A stretch of 27,133 nucleotides of DNA. Origin: JBGVMW01 sp045122835. Lineage in GTDB: Bacteria > Bacillota > Clostridia > Lachnospirales > Lachnospiraceae. The stretch covers positions 1 to 27,133 of the forward strand of contig JBGVIB010000056.1 of the NCBI GenBank assembly GCA_045122835.1. Reading direction: 5' to 3'. Made by a program: the position numbers and the translations under genes. Numbering within the stretch: the stretch's first letter is position 1; each line of letters starts with the position of its first letter. Below, piece by piece: positions 6,701 through 15,539 of this stretch. Below the pieces are notes generated by a model, which saw nothing but the letters and a program-made list of their open reading frames with translations, made no database searches and was not told where the DNA came from.

Positions 6701-7894
6701 TTATTTTTTACGCTGTAAAAACTCTGGCACCTTGATGGTCTGCTCAACAATTCCGCTTTCCATTCTTCCTGCACCTGCATTAAAGGATGGTGCTACCGTC
6801 TGTACTCTCTGTGTTGAACTATAAACTGGTGTGGAGAGAGTTGGTCTAACCTGCTGCTGTGGCTGCACAGGTTGTGGCTGCACAGGCTGTGCCTGCTGGA
6901 AATTCGAAACAGACACTGTCTTGATAGCTGGCTGCTGCTGGCTGTTTGCATCCAATCCAGTGGCAATTACCGTAATAATTGCTTCATCTGTCATGCTTTC
7001 ATCATATTTAGCACCGAAGATAATATTTGCTTCTTCGCCTGCTAATTCCTGTACATATGTAGCTGCATCATCTGCATCAATCAGAGATATATCACCTGAA
7101 ATATTAATAATTACGTGGCTTGCACCTGCAATTGTAGTCTCTAACAACGGACTGGATACTGCCATCTTAACAGCTTCTAATGCCTTGTCATCACCCTTAG
7201 CCTGTCCAATACCGATATGTGCAATGCCTTTGTCCTTCATAACTGTCTGCACATCAGCAAAGTCAAGATTAATCAATGCTGGCAGGTTAATCAGATCTGT
7301 AATACCCTGTACTGCCTGCTGAAGAACTTCGTCTGCTTTCTTAAGTGCCTCTGGCATGGTTGTTCTTCTGTCAACAATTTCTAACAGCTTATCATTTGGA
7401 ATGATAATCAGTGTATCTACACTTTCCTTTAATTTTTCAATACCAGAAAGCGCATTCGCCATACGTGCTCTTGCTTCAAACTTAAATGGCTTTGTTACAA
7501 CACCGACAGTAAGGATTCCCATCTCTTTAGCAATTCCTGCAACGACTGGTGCAGCACCGGTTCCGGTTCCACCACCCATACCACATGTTACAAATACCAT
7601 ATCTGAGCCTTCTAATGCTAACTTAATTTCTTCTGCACTTTCTTCGGCTGCCTTTTCACCAATCTCAGGCTTTGCACCTGCACCTAATCCTTTTGTAAGT
7701 TTTTCACCAATCTGCAATAATGTTGGTGCCTTACACAGTGCTAATGCCTGTTTATCTGTGTTAATTCCAATAAATTCAACACCTTCGATATTTTCATCTA
7801 CCATTCTATTTACTGCATTATTTCCTGCTCCGCCGACACCAATCACAATTATCTTTGCAGCAGTATCATTTTCGTTCGTTGTAATCTCTAACAA
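6701..7894 (-). CDS. ftsZ: Cell division protein FtsZ
   Basis: Tubulin-like GTPase that forms the cytokinetic ring. The 397-residue protein shows VGGAGNNAVNRM, the tubulin signature GGGTGTG at residues 107-113, and NLDFADVQTVM. A variable linker rich in Gln and Pro runs from about 320 to 385 and ends in the conserved tail VPEFLQRKK that binds partner proteins. The start is TTG: GGAGG lies 7 bases upstream and there is no ATG before the GTPase core. Part of the linker is encoded by a 15-bp tandem repeat (6861-6890). It has its own promoter (7958-7986) after ftsQ and a terminator downstream. There is no ftsA neighbour. Confidence 0.97.
   Translation of the reverse strand: MLEITTNENDTAAKIIVIGVGGAGNNAVNRMVDENIEGVEFIGINTDKQALALCKAPTLLQIGEKLTKGLGAGAKPEIGEKAAEESAEEIKLALEGSDMVFVTCGMGGGTGTGAAPVVAGIAKEMGILTVGVVTKPFKFEARARMANALSGIEKLKESVDTLIIIPNDKLLEIVDRRTTMPEALKKADEVLQQAVQGITDLINLPALINLDFADVQTVMKDKGIAHIGIGQAKGDDKALEAVKMAVSSPLLETTIAGASHVIINISGDISLIDADDAATYVQELAGEEANIIFGAKYDESMTDEAIITVIATGLDANSQQQPAIKTVSVSNFQQAQPVQPQPVQPQQQVRPTLSTPVYSSTQRVQTVAPSFNAGAGRMESGIVEQTIKVPEFLQRKK
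6861..6890. repeat. 15-bp tandem repeat in the FtsZ linker
   Basis: Two adjacent 15-bp units (6861-6875 and 6876-6890) differ at one base and encode repeated Gln-Pro-Val-Gln-Pro in the disordered linker. In-frame slippage here would only change linker length. Confidence 0.7.
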
Positions 7895-7957
7895 GGTAGC
7901 TCCTCCTTCTACTATCCTATCGCTTTCATATCCTCGGATTTTAAAAATCTAATATAT

Positions 7958-7986
7958 ATAATATAATTTTTCAAGTAAATAATCAA
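7958..7986 (-). promoter_or_regulatory. Probable ftsZ promoter
   Basis: Minus strand TTGATT (7981-7986), 17 bp, TATTAT (7958-7963), in the 139-bp gap between ftsQ and ftsZ. An overlapping alternative starts at TTGAAA. The gap is very AT-rich and has no convincing terminator, so ftsZ may also receive read-through. Confidence 0.6.
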
Positions 7987-8033
7987 CACTATTTTTTTAA
8001 TTTTTTAAATTTTTAGCCATTTAGCTATTCTTC

Positions 8034-8867
8034 TTACTCTTTTTTTGCATCTCCTGCTGTGCTTACTTGCACAGATTGTTTCTTTAAATCATTAATGGCA
8101 TCTGCTAATGACTGGGAGGCATCCTGATCCGTCGCTATATTAAATGTAATATTTTTCATAGATTCATCATAATTTTCAAGATGAAGTGTTCCCTCCAGTC
8201 CATCTAATTCCGGAAGCAGATTGCTTAACTTGAATATCTTATCATCACTCGGATTTTTTTCTCCCAGCAAGACTTTTGCTTCTCCAAAGTACAAGGTAAT
8301 CTCTAACTCATTGTTAAACCTGATATTATCCGGCTGAACATCATACTTTTCCATTAACTGTGTTAAGTTCAAAAGACTTTTAAATATTTCATCATTTTCT
8401 ACCGGCAGAGGCTTGTACAAAACAATAGTATCAAGAGGGATACCAGAAACCATTGGCACGCCTTCTAACTGTTCTGTGGAGCTTTCTACTACAGTACCAT
8501 CTTTATCAAAATATAGATAATATCCTAAATGTTCTACATAACCTACCACTGTTTTTTCATATACTTTTATTTTCACCTTTTTCGGAGATTCAACCGTTAC
8601 TTCTATCTCGTCCACAAAAGGAATTTCTTCCATTTTATTCTGATCTATTCTCCATTTGAAAAGCAAGGAATAACTATCTAGTGAATCCGTCATAACAAGA
8701 TTAATAATTTCATCTTTTGTATACTGTTCATTGCCTTCTACAATAATTTCATCTACGCGGTAATACTGCATACCAACAAACAGTACCAACATACCTACAA
8801 TTAATACCGAAAGTACTATTATAATTGCAATTTTAATTCCTCTCGTTCCATTTCTTCTCATATGCAA
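8034..8867 (-). CDS. ftsQ: Cell division protein FtsQ/DivIB
   Basis: Bitopic septal protein that links FtsL and the FtsW-PBP synthase. The 277-residue product has a short basic cytoplasmic tail, one membrane segment at about residues 12-33, then a POTRA domain (YRVDEIIVEGNEQYTKDEI to about residue 105) and a beta-rich extracellular domain. The region after about residue 255 is polar and probably unstructured. The start is either TTG at 8867, 6 bases after AGGAG, or ATG at 8861, 12 bases after it; spacing favours TTG. It overlaps the end of murA by 35 bp, which suggests coupled translation. Confidence 0.88.
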   Translation of the reverse strand: MHMRRNGTRGIKIAIIIVLSVLIVGMLVLFVGMQYYRVDEIIVEGNEQYTKDEIINLVMTDSLDSYSLLFKWRIDQNKMEEIPFVDEIEVTVESPKKVKIKVYEKTVVGYVEHLGYYLYFDKDGTVVESSTEQLEGVPMVSGIPLDTIVLYKPLPVENDEIFKSLLNLTQLMEKYDVQPDNIRFNNELEITLYFGEAKVLLGEKNPSDDKIFKLSNLLPELDGLEGTLHLENYDESMKNITFNIATDQDASQSLADAINDLKKQSVQVSTAGDAKKE

Positions 8868-10101
8868 TCTTTGCTCCTAATTTCTGTAAGTCCCTGGCCA
8901 TATCTTCATAGCCTCTTTCAAGAAAACCCTTTTCTTTTACAATCGTTTCCCCTTCTGCCATCAAACCGGCAATGATTAATGCTGCTGTACCTCGCAGTTC
9001 TTCTCCCATAACCATCTTTCCTTTCAAACCTCCGCCACCCAGTATAAATGCCTCTCCATCTGCAATTCGGATATCTGCACCCATCCGCTGAAGATAGGGA
9101 ACAATCTTATAGCGTTCTTCAAACATACGCTCCCGCATGCGACTCATGCCATTTGCCTTAGTCAACACTGCAAGTAACGGCGACTGTAAATCAGTAGGAA
9201 ATGCCGGATAAGGTCCTGTCTCCACCTTACTTACTGGTGAAATTATTTTATCACAGCTCACCGTCAGTGCATCCGTTCTGCATTCAATCGCTCCACCCAT
9301 CTGCCTAATTATCCCAAACAAACTTTCTAATTGGTTGGATACAGGTCTTCGAATGGTGATTTTTCCGGTAGTTCCCATTACAGCCAACAAGTATGTGCCT
9401 GTGACAATGCGGTCGGAGGAAAGTGTATACTCCACATCCCGCAAGGTTCTGACTCCGCAAATTACAATTTGACTTTCCTTTATCCTTATATCTGCACCCA
9501 TACAATTTAAGAAATTGCATAATTCAACAATTTCAGGCTCCTGTGCTACATTTGTCAGAACAGTAATTCCTTCTGCCAACACCGATGCCAGAATTAGATT
9601 TTCTGTAGCACCAACACTTGGAAATGGCAAATGGTACTCTCCGCCCCGAAGAGTTTTTGTTTTTGCAAAAATGCCAGTTTCCTGTTTTTCTATCTGTGCA
9701 CCTAATTTGCGCAAACCCTTTTCATGGATATCTATTGGACGTCTGCCTATAGTACAACCTCCGGGATACCAAAGCCTGCACTCACCACACCGCCCTAAAA
9801 GACTTCCCATAAAAATAATAGAGGAACGCATTTTTTCGGAATCTTCTTTATGTATTTCCGGTACCAAAATCTGAGAGCTATCCACAATAATAGTATGATT
9901 TTTTAGTACCGTTTTACAGCCAAGCTTATTAAGAATGGTTAATGTGTGAAACACGTCTGTAATGTGCGGGCATCCATGTATAACACAGGTTCCTTTATGC
10001 AAAACGGTTGCTGCCAGAATTGGCAGTATTCCATTCTTTGAACCTTGTATAGTAAGCTCCCCTTCTAAACGCCTGCCTCCTGTTATAGAATATTGATACA
10101 A
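8833..10101 (-). CDS. murA: UDP-N-acetylglucosamine 1-carboxyvinyltransferase MurA
   Basis: First committed step of peptidoglycan precursor synthesis: transfer of enolpyruvate from PEP to UDP-GlcNAc in the cytosol. The 422-residue protein has Lys22-Asn23 in GSKNGILPI, the catalytic loop PGGCTIGRRPID with Cys116 (the fosfomycin-reactive cysteine of E. coli MurA is Cys115), PTDLQ for the catalytic Asp, and FEERY. Cys rather than Asp in the loop predicts fosfomycin sensitivity. The start is TTG, 5 bases after GGAGG; no other start precedes the core. Its ribosome site is part of a long inverted repeat (10102-10170). Confidence 0.94.
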   Translation of the reverse strand: MYQYSITGGRRLEGELTIQGSKNGILPILAATVLHKGTCVIHGCPHITDVFHTLTILNKLGCKTVLKNHTIIVDSSQILVPEIHKEDSEKMRSSIIFMGSLLGRCGECRLWYPGGCTIGRRPIDIHEKGLRKLGAQIEKQETGIFAKTKTLRGGEYHLPFPSVGATENLILASVLAEGITVLTNVAQEPEIVELCNFLNCMGADIRIKESQIVICGVRTLRDVEYTLSSDRIVTGTYLLAVMGTTGKITIRRPVSNQLESLFGIIRQMGGAIECRTDALTVSCDKIISPVSKVETGPYPAFPTDLQSPLLAVLTKANGMSRMRERMFEERYKIVPYLQRMGADIRIADGEAFILGGGGLKGKMVMGEELRGTAALIIAGLMAEGETIVKEKGFLERGYEDMARDLQKLGAKIAYEKKWNERN

Positions 10102-10170
10102 AACAGCCTCCGTTCATTTTATAGCTAGAATACGATCTTAAAGATAGTATATTCCATAACGAAGGCTGTT
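10102..10170 (-). promoter_or_regulatory. Inverted repeat sequestering the murA ribosome site
   Basis: Arms 10102-10114 and 10158-10170 (AACAGCCTCCGTT against AACGAAGGCTGTT) pair at 12 of 13 positions around a 43-base loop. The murA Shine-Dalgarno GGAGG (10107-10111) lies wholly in the 3' arm on the transcribed strand, and the TTG follows at once. The structure fills the whole ftsW-murA gap. Pairing would hide the ribosome site. Confidence 0.65.
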
Positions 10171-10176
10171 AGAACT

Positions 10177-11373
10177 TTAATACTCTACCCGAATACGTTT
10201 TGATACACTTAACACCAATCCCATTTCCACTAACAGGAACATTTCTGACGTACCACCATAACTGATAAATGGTAGCGAAATACCTGTATTTGGGATGGTA
10301 TTTGTCACAACGGCAATATTTAAAATAACTTGAACAGCAATATGAGCCATAACACCTACTACCAGAATAGAACCAAATAAATCCGGTGCATTATTAGCAA
10401 TTACCATAAAACGCCATATCATCATTACAAACAGAAGAATCACGCCTACTGCACCAAACAATCCTAATTCTTCACAAATAATAGCAAATATCATGTCGTT
10501 CTGAGCTTCTGGCAGGAACCCTAATTTCTGCATACTTTCTCCTAATCCCTTGCCAAATAAAGATCCTGATCCAATTGCATAAAGGGACTGCAGAGTCTGG
10601 AATGATGTAGTGGACGTAAAGCTTTCCGGATGAAGCCATGCTGCAATACGTGTCAGTCGGAAGCTGTCTCCTCCTGCTCCTCCACTTGCGATAAAATCCT
10701 GTTCTACCTGATAAATAACAAACAATACAGCTGATATTCCGGCTGCTCCCATAGCAAAATACCCTTTGTATTTGGGTGTAGCCACAAATACAATTACAAA
10801 TGCAATAGCCAGAACAATAATGGCTGAACTTAAGTTGTCTGTAACTAAGTATAACATAGCAACAAAAGGTAGCACCGTACTAAACAATGCAATTGCCGTT
10901 TTCCACTTCATAATTTTCTTACCAAGTTTACATACCATAACAGCAAAAAACAGGATAACTTCCAGTTTTACCACCTCCGCCGGCTGAAAGGACATAGAAC
11001 CAACACCAATCCATCGCGTCGCACCATTTCGTGTAATACCCAGTGGTGTCTTCACTGCAATCATCAATGCAATTGATAGAAAATATCCAACTATATATAA
11101 CTTTGCCCAAAAATGATAATCAACCATAATTGTAAAAAACATCAAAACAAAGCCCAGTAAAATCGCAAAAAACTGCTTTCTTGCATAATATGCCGCATCC
11201 AGCCCTGACAACTGCGCATCGTAGGAGCTTGAACTGTATATAATCAACAGACCAAAACCTACCAGAAAAATAATAATAAACAGCAAACTGTAATCAAAAT
11301 AGGACTCAGCTCGTTGTTTGCTCTGGGGTTTTACTTTTCTTATATTTCTATTTGCTGCCATCTGTCTTGCCAT
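10177..11373 (-). CDS. ftsW: Septal peptidoglycan glycosyltransferase FtsW (SEDS family)
   Basis: Polytopic membrane glycosyltransferase that polymerises lipid II with its partner class B PBP. The 398-residue protein has a short basic cytoplasmic head and about ten hydrophobic segments. SEDS hallmarks are GATRWIGVGSMSFQPAE, GLGESMQKLGFLPEAQNDMIFAIICEELG (with the conserved Asp before IFA) and NTIPNTGISLPFISYGGTSE. The ATG follows GGAGG with good spacing. It lies 15 bp after the SpoVD-like PBP, so it could pair with either upstream PBP and serve division, the spore cortex (as SpoVE does) or both. Calling it FtsW and not SpoVE or RodA rests on the cluster. Confidence 0.9.
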   Translation of the reverse strand: MARQMAANRNIRKVKPQSKQRAESYFDYSLLFIIIFLVGFGLLIIYSSSSYDAQLSGLDAAYYARKQFFAILLGFVLMFFTIMVDYHFWAKLYIVGYFLSIALMIAVKTPLGITRNGATRWIGVGSMSFQPAEVVKLEVILFFAVMVCKLGKKIMKWKTAIALFSTVLPFVAMLYLVTDNLSSAIIVLAIAFVIVFVATPKYKGYFAMGAAGISAVLFVIYQVEQDFIASGGAGGDSFRLTRIAAWLHPESFTSTTSFQTLQSLYAIGSGSLFGKGLGESMQKLGFLPEAQNDMIFAIICEELGLFGAVGVILLFVMMIWRFMVIANNAPDLFGSILVVGVMAHIAVQVILNIAVVTNTIPNTGISLPFISYGGTSEMFLLVEMGLVLSVSKRIRVEY

Positions 11374-11388
11374 AACTACCTCCGGTAT

Positions 11389-13332
11389 TTAACTTGATGA
11401 ATCGGCGCGATAAAGAATTATCGTACTGTTCTCTTTTATTTCTTCCCCTGCAAGAGGGAACTGGTCAATCACTTTCCCTTCCCCACCCATGTAGGTAATG
11501 GAAATTCCATTTTCCTCTGCCAACTTGTCAGCATCCCCTTTTTCCAAATTTAAAAAGTCCGGCATAGAAAATGTATTCATATGATATTCTTCTATTTCTT
11601 CTTCTGAACATTCCTGAACAAGCCCCAGGTACGGAAGAACATTCTCAAATATTTCTTTAGCTACAGGTGCTGCAATGGTTCCTCCATAATAGATCCCCTG
11701 TGGATGATGAATTACGATTAATACCATAATCTCTGGATTATCTGCTGGAGCAAATCCTGTAAATGCAGCAATATATTTTCCACTTCCTCGTGGCAGCGTT
11801 TGTGATGTGGCAGTTTTTCCTCCAATGTGATATCCGGGAATATATGCTTTATTTCCACCACCTTCTGCCACAACCATCTCCAGTCCATATCGCATCTTCT
11901 CAACTGTTTCTTCTGAAACAACGCCTTCTTCCACTGGATAAGAAAAGGTTTTCACCACTTTTCCCTCTGAATTTTTCACTTCCACACCAAAATGTGGAGT
12001 TATGCGATTGCCACCATTTACTACAGTAGCCACCATGGTCGCCACTTGAATTGGTGAAATCTGAAAAGATTGACCAAAAGACATGGTTGCAAGCTCCACA
12101 GCACCTACATTCTCCTTTTTGTGCATAATTGTACCCGCTTCACCAGGCAAATCTACACCTGTCTTCCTTGTCAGTCCCATTTTATCAAAGTATGAAAAAA
12201 AACTGTCAACTCCTAATCGTGCTCCCACATTAATAAACACTGGATTGCAGGAATTCATAAGTCCCTGTAAAAAAGTTTCTCCTCCATGTCCAGCAATTTT
12301 GTGACAACGAATCTTTCTATCCTCAACAATTGCAAATCCAGGGCAACTAAAATTATCTTCATAAGATACCACCCCTGCCTCAAAGGCAGCGGAGGCTGTA
12401 AATATTTTAAAAATAGAACCCGGCTCATATGTATCACTAATGCATGGATTTCTCCACATCTGGTTCAACAGTTCCTGTTTGTTTTCCTCAGTAAACGCCA
12501 CTCCCTCCGGTAATGTAAAAGGGTCATTCAAATCAAATTCCGGTGCATTTACCATTGCTAATATCTCTCCGTTATCAGGCTTCATCACTATAACAGAAAC
12601 ATGATCTGCCGATTTTTTCTCTAATACTTTTTCAGCCGCCTGTTGCACATACTGCTGGATATTGCTATCCAGACTGATGCACAAATCGTTCCCATCCACT
12701 GCCTCAATCCGCCGTTCTCCTGCATCGTCAATTTCAATTCCTTTTGCGTCTGTAAGTGTAAGAATCATTCCATTTTCTCCCTTAAGATAATCCTCATACT
12801 CTACTTCCAGACCAATGATACCCTGATTGTCACTTCCTGTAAATCCTAAGACTCGTGATGCCAGCTCCCCAAATGGATAGGTTCGCTTGAAATCTTCATC
12901 CACTTTTACACCTGCTAATTTATAGCTACGAATCCGATCTCCAATCTCTTTGTCTACATTTGTTTTGACTCGCTCAATGGAACTTACTTTTTCTACACGC
13001 TTACGAACCGTTTCTTCACTCAGGCCTAATTCCTTACACAATACATCAATAACCAGTTCTTTATCTTCAATCTGACTATGAATCACCGATATTGTGCATA
13101 CTGTTTTGTTATCAGCAAGTACAACACCATTTGCATCGAGAATTCGTCCTCTTGCAGCCTTGATACTTCTTTCTCTTTCGTGCAGTTCTGTTGCCAGCTC
13201 TTCATAATACTTAGAATCTACTACCATAAGATAGCAAATTCTCACTACCAAAATCACCATTACAATCAGAACTATGCTGAAAAAAACTAAAATCTTCTTT
13301 CGATGATATGTTTTACTCCTCAGAAAATCCAC
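11389..13332 (-). CDS. spoVD: SpoVD-like class B penicillin-binding protein with PASTA domain
   Basis: Membrane-anchored D,D-transpeptidase, 647 residues. Order: membrane anchor at about 14-36, PBP dimerisation region to about 210, transpeptidase domain, and one C-terminal PASTA domain (about 592-645). Active-site motifs are SIFK at Ser306, SCN at 361-363, and KTA at 506-508 where most PBPs have KTG. The PASTA tail suggests SpoVD, which cross-links spore cortex in Bacillus, but a division role is also possible. The start is GTG, 7 bases after AGGAG. It lies 70 bp after the other PBP and 15 bp before ftsW. The symbol is by domain layout and synteny only. Confidence 0.82.
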   Translation of the reverse strand: MDFLRSKTYHRKKILVFFSIVLIVMVILVVRICYLMVVDSKYYEELATELHERERSIKAARGRILDANGVVLADNKTVCTISVIHSQIEDKELVIDVLCKELGLSEETVRKRVEKVSSIERVKTNVDKEIGDRIRSYKLAGVKVDEDFKRTYPFGELASRVLGFTGSDNQGIIGLEVEYEDYLKGENGMILTLTDAKGIEIDDAGERRIEAVDGNDLCISLDSNIQQYVQQAAEKVLEKKSADHVSVIVMKPDNGEILAMVNAPEFDLNDPFTLPEGVAFTEENKQELLNQMWRNPCISDTYEPGSIFKIFTASAAFEAGVVSYEDNFSCPGFAIVEDRKIRCHKIAGHGGETFLQGLMNSCNPVFINVGARLGVDSFFSYFDKMGLTRKTGVDLPGEAGTIMHKKENVGAVELATMSFGQSFQISPIQVATMVATVVNGGNRITPHFGVEVKNSEGKVVKTFSYPVEEGVVSEETVEKMRYGLEMVVAEGGGNKAYIPGYHIGGKTATSQTLPRGSGKYIAAFTGFAPADNPEIMVLIVIHHPQGIYYGGTIAAPVAKEIFENVLPYLGLVQECSEEEIEEYHMNTFSMPDFLNLEKGDADKLAEENGISITYMGGEGKVIDQFPLAGEEIKENSTIILYRADSSS

Positions 13333-13402
13333 GTTTTCTCTCCTAAATTGTATTACTATAATTTATTAAGAAAAGAGAAAAACTATGTGTACTACAGAAA
13401 AC

Positions 13403-15481
13403 TTATTCGTTCTCCTTTTTTTCTTCTGCTTCTCCTGAAGTTGTAGTAACAACAGAATTTTCATACATATACAAAATTGCCTGATTTACAAGTGCAGATA
13501 TATCTGCATCATCAATGGCGTGCCCACCTTCAGCATCCCCACTTGTAGTGGCTTGCGCATCTCCACTTGTAGTACTTATATAATCCAAATCTTCCATAGA
13601 GAATTCTTCTGTAGGGAAAATATTCATATATGGAAGTACTTCTGTCATAATGTTTTTTGCCAGTTCCTGAGCATAGGTACTGTGGGCCTGATCTTCTACG
13701 TTCGGCTCATCAATAACTACATAGATGAGCACTTCTGGGTTGTCAGCAGGAGCATAACCAATAAAGGATACCACATAATCTTCCTTATTACGTCCTAATT
13801 TTTCCGCCGTACCTGTTTTTCCACCCATACTATAACCTGGCACTTTTGCAGTCTTTGCAGTACCAGTAGCTACTGTTTCATACAAATATCCTTTTACAAT
13901 ATCACTGGTTTCCGTGGACACCGTCTGCTTTACCAATGTATCATTTATATTACGCACGGTACCACCGCTAGCAGTTGTTATCTTTTTCACCACATGAGGC
14001 TGATAGTAATATCCACCATTAATCAGCGATGATGTGGCTGCTGCCATCTGCACCATGGTAACAGTGAAGTTCTGACCAAACGAGTTGGTTGCCAAATCTG
14101 TTGGTCCCATTTTTTCTTTTGTAAAATATATACCAGAAGCTTCACCCGGAAGGTCTATTCCGGTTTTTTCACCAACTCCAAAAATCTTCTGATAATCCGC
14201 AAATGTGTCAATCCCAATCTTATCTGCAATCTGCATCAATACATCATTACATGATTTTGAAATAGCAAGACCTATTGTCTCCTCACCATGACCATTACGA
14301 TTTACACAGCGAATATTATGACCGCCTACACTCTGTGCACCATCACAAAAAAAGGTTTCATTTCCTTTGATTTTTCCTGTATCAATTCCACAGGCAACAG
14401 TTAATGGCTTTGCTGTTGAACCTGGTTCAAAGGTATCTGACAGGCAGAAATTTCTCCATCTCTGATTTAATACATTCACTACTTCTTCATCAGAAAGTCC
14501 CTCTATTCCATCAATCTCTCTTGGATTATTTAAATCAAAATACGGATAACTTGCCATTGCTAAAATTTCACCGTTGTTCGGATCCATGACGATAACTGCA
14601 GTATTCGTACTACCATCTTCATCCTTACGATAAGCACCACGGTGTTCATCATTAAATTTTTGAATATATTTCTCCACAATACTCTGAATGTTAGCATCAA
14701 TAGTAGAAACTAAATTATTGCCATTTACAGCAGGCTTTACTGTCCGCTCTAAATCAGAATCTGTATTTAAGTATCCGTATTCTCGTCCATTGGTACCAGT
14801 CAAATCCTCATTATAATACTCTTCTAATCCAAAGTATCCTTCTGTACCAGTACCTAGTGTAAAACCGATAACATCACATGCCAATGTATTATTTGGATAA
14901 TTTCTTACATATTCTTTTTCAAACCAGACACCCTTAATTCCATTTACATATTCCTCCGGATGTTCCTTTTTGTATTCCCTTGTGCTTAATTCTTCAAATG
15001 CACATTTATCTTCATAGCTGACCATTTTCTTCAGCACATAGTATTTCGAGTCCGGACTTTCTGCTAAAAATGCACGGATTTCGCCCTCCTCTACACCAAA
15101 ACACTTTACCAATGCCTTAATGGTATCATCCACATATTTTCCATCTTGAGAGAGCATAACACTTGCATCAAGTACAATATTATACACATCTGTACTGTTT
15201 GCCAAAACAGTTCCTTTTCTGTCAAGAATATCTCCACGCTTTGCAACCAGAGTAGTACTGGTATAATTACGTTGTGAAAGAACTTTTTGCTTATAAGTTT
15301 CACCATCCACTTTTTCAATTGCATAGATACGATATACCAAAAAAGCTAGAAGTGCCATTACAATGATGAACACCACAATCAGTTTTTTTCGCATAAATGT
15401 TACAAATACAGATTGATGCATTCTTTTCTTAAGATTTCTGGATGCAGCCTTTTTATTGTTGCGATTCTGTTTATTGTCCAT
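13403..15481 (-). CDS. ftsI: Class B penicillin-binding protein 2 (FtsI/PbpB-type)
   Basis: Septal transpeptidase that cross-links new peptidoglycan. The product has 692 residues: a basic cytoplasmic head, a membrane segment at about 34-52, a dimerisation domain and a transpeptidase domain with STAK at Ser355, SCN at 410-412 and the canonical KTG at 555-557. In place of PASTA domains it has an acidic low-complexity tail in which TTSGDA/TTSGEA occurs three times, two copies from a 24-bp tandem DNA repeat (13533-13580). The ATG at 15481 is chosen because GGAG lies 6 bases upstream; an in-frame ATG at 15493 has no good site. It follows ftsL as expected. Confidence 0.88.
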   Translation of the reverse strand: MDNKQNRNNKKAASRNLKKRMHQSVFVTFMRKKLIVVFIIVMALLAFLVYRIYAIEKVDGETYKQKVLSQRNYTSTTLVAKRGDILDRKGTVLANSTDVYNIVLDASVMLSQDGKYVDDTIKALVKCFGVEEGEIRAFLAESPDSKYYVLKKMVSYEDKCAFEELSTREYKKEHPEEYVNGIKGVWFEKEYVRNYPNNTLACDVIGFTLGTGTEGYFGLEEYYNEDLTGTNGREYGYLNTDSDLERTVKPAVNGNNLVSTIDANIQSIVEKYIQKFNDEHRGAYRKDEDGSTNTAVIVMDPNNGEILAMASYPYFDLNNPREIDGIEGLSDEEVVNVLNQRWRNFCLSDTFEPGSTAKPLTVACGIDTGKIKGNETFFCDGAQSVGGHNIRCVNRNGHGEETIGLAISKSCNDVLMQIADKIGIDTFADYQKIFGVGEKTGIDLPGEASGIYFTKEKMGPTDLATNSFGQNFTVTMVQMAAATSSLINGGYYYQPHVVKKITTASGGTVRNINDTLVKQTVSTETSDIVKGYLYETVATGTAKTAKVPGYSMGGKTGTAEKLGRNKEDYVVSFIGYAPADNPEVLIYVVIDEPNVEDQAHSTYAQELAKNIMTEVLPYMNIFPTEEFSMEDLDYISTTSGDAQATTSGDAEGGHAIDDADISALVNQAILYMYENSVVTTTSGEAEEKKENE
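13533..13580. repeat. 24-bp tandem repeat in the ftsI 3' end
   Basis: Two adjacent 24-bp units (13533-13556 and 13557-13580) are largely identical and encode TTSGDA motifs in the extracellular C-terminal tail. A third, diverged TTSGEA lies near the stop codon. The unit is a multiple of three, so copy number could change without a frameshift. Confidence 0.65.
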
Positions 15482-15507
15482 GATAATCTCCATTGATTCT
15501 TTGTATA

Positions 15508-15535
15508 TATAAAAGGCAGGAAACGATTTCCTGCC
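15508..15535 (-). terminator. Terminator-like hairpin between ftsL and the PBP2 gene
   Basis: GGCAGGAAA (15515-15523) and TTTCCTGCC (15527-15535) pair perfectly over 9 bp with a 3-base loop, and the transcribed strand continues TTTTATATA. It begins 4 bases after the ftsL stop. The short U-tract suggests partial termination inside the operon. Confidence 0.6.
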
Positions 15536-15539
15536 TCCT

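Noticed and set aside
7356..7952. 198-codon open frame on the plus strand opposite ftsZ
   Set aside because: It is the antisense of the FtsZ core, has no ribosome site and encodes a low-complexity Ala/Pro/Ser-rich sequence. The FtsZ frame is certain.
10102..10170. Reading the ftsW-murA inverted repeat as a terminator
   Set aside because: The loop is 43 bases, the tail is only TTTTG and it overlaps the murA start, so ribosome-site occlusion fits better.
13333..13402. Sigma-E promoter before spoVD (AATACAAT resembles a sigma-E -10)
   Set aside because: No matching -35 at the right distance; the region is too AT-rich to trust one box.
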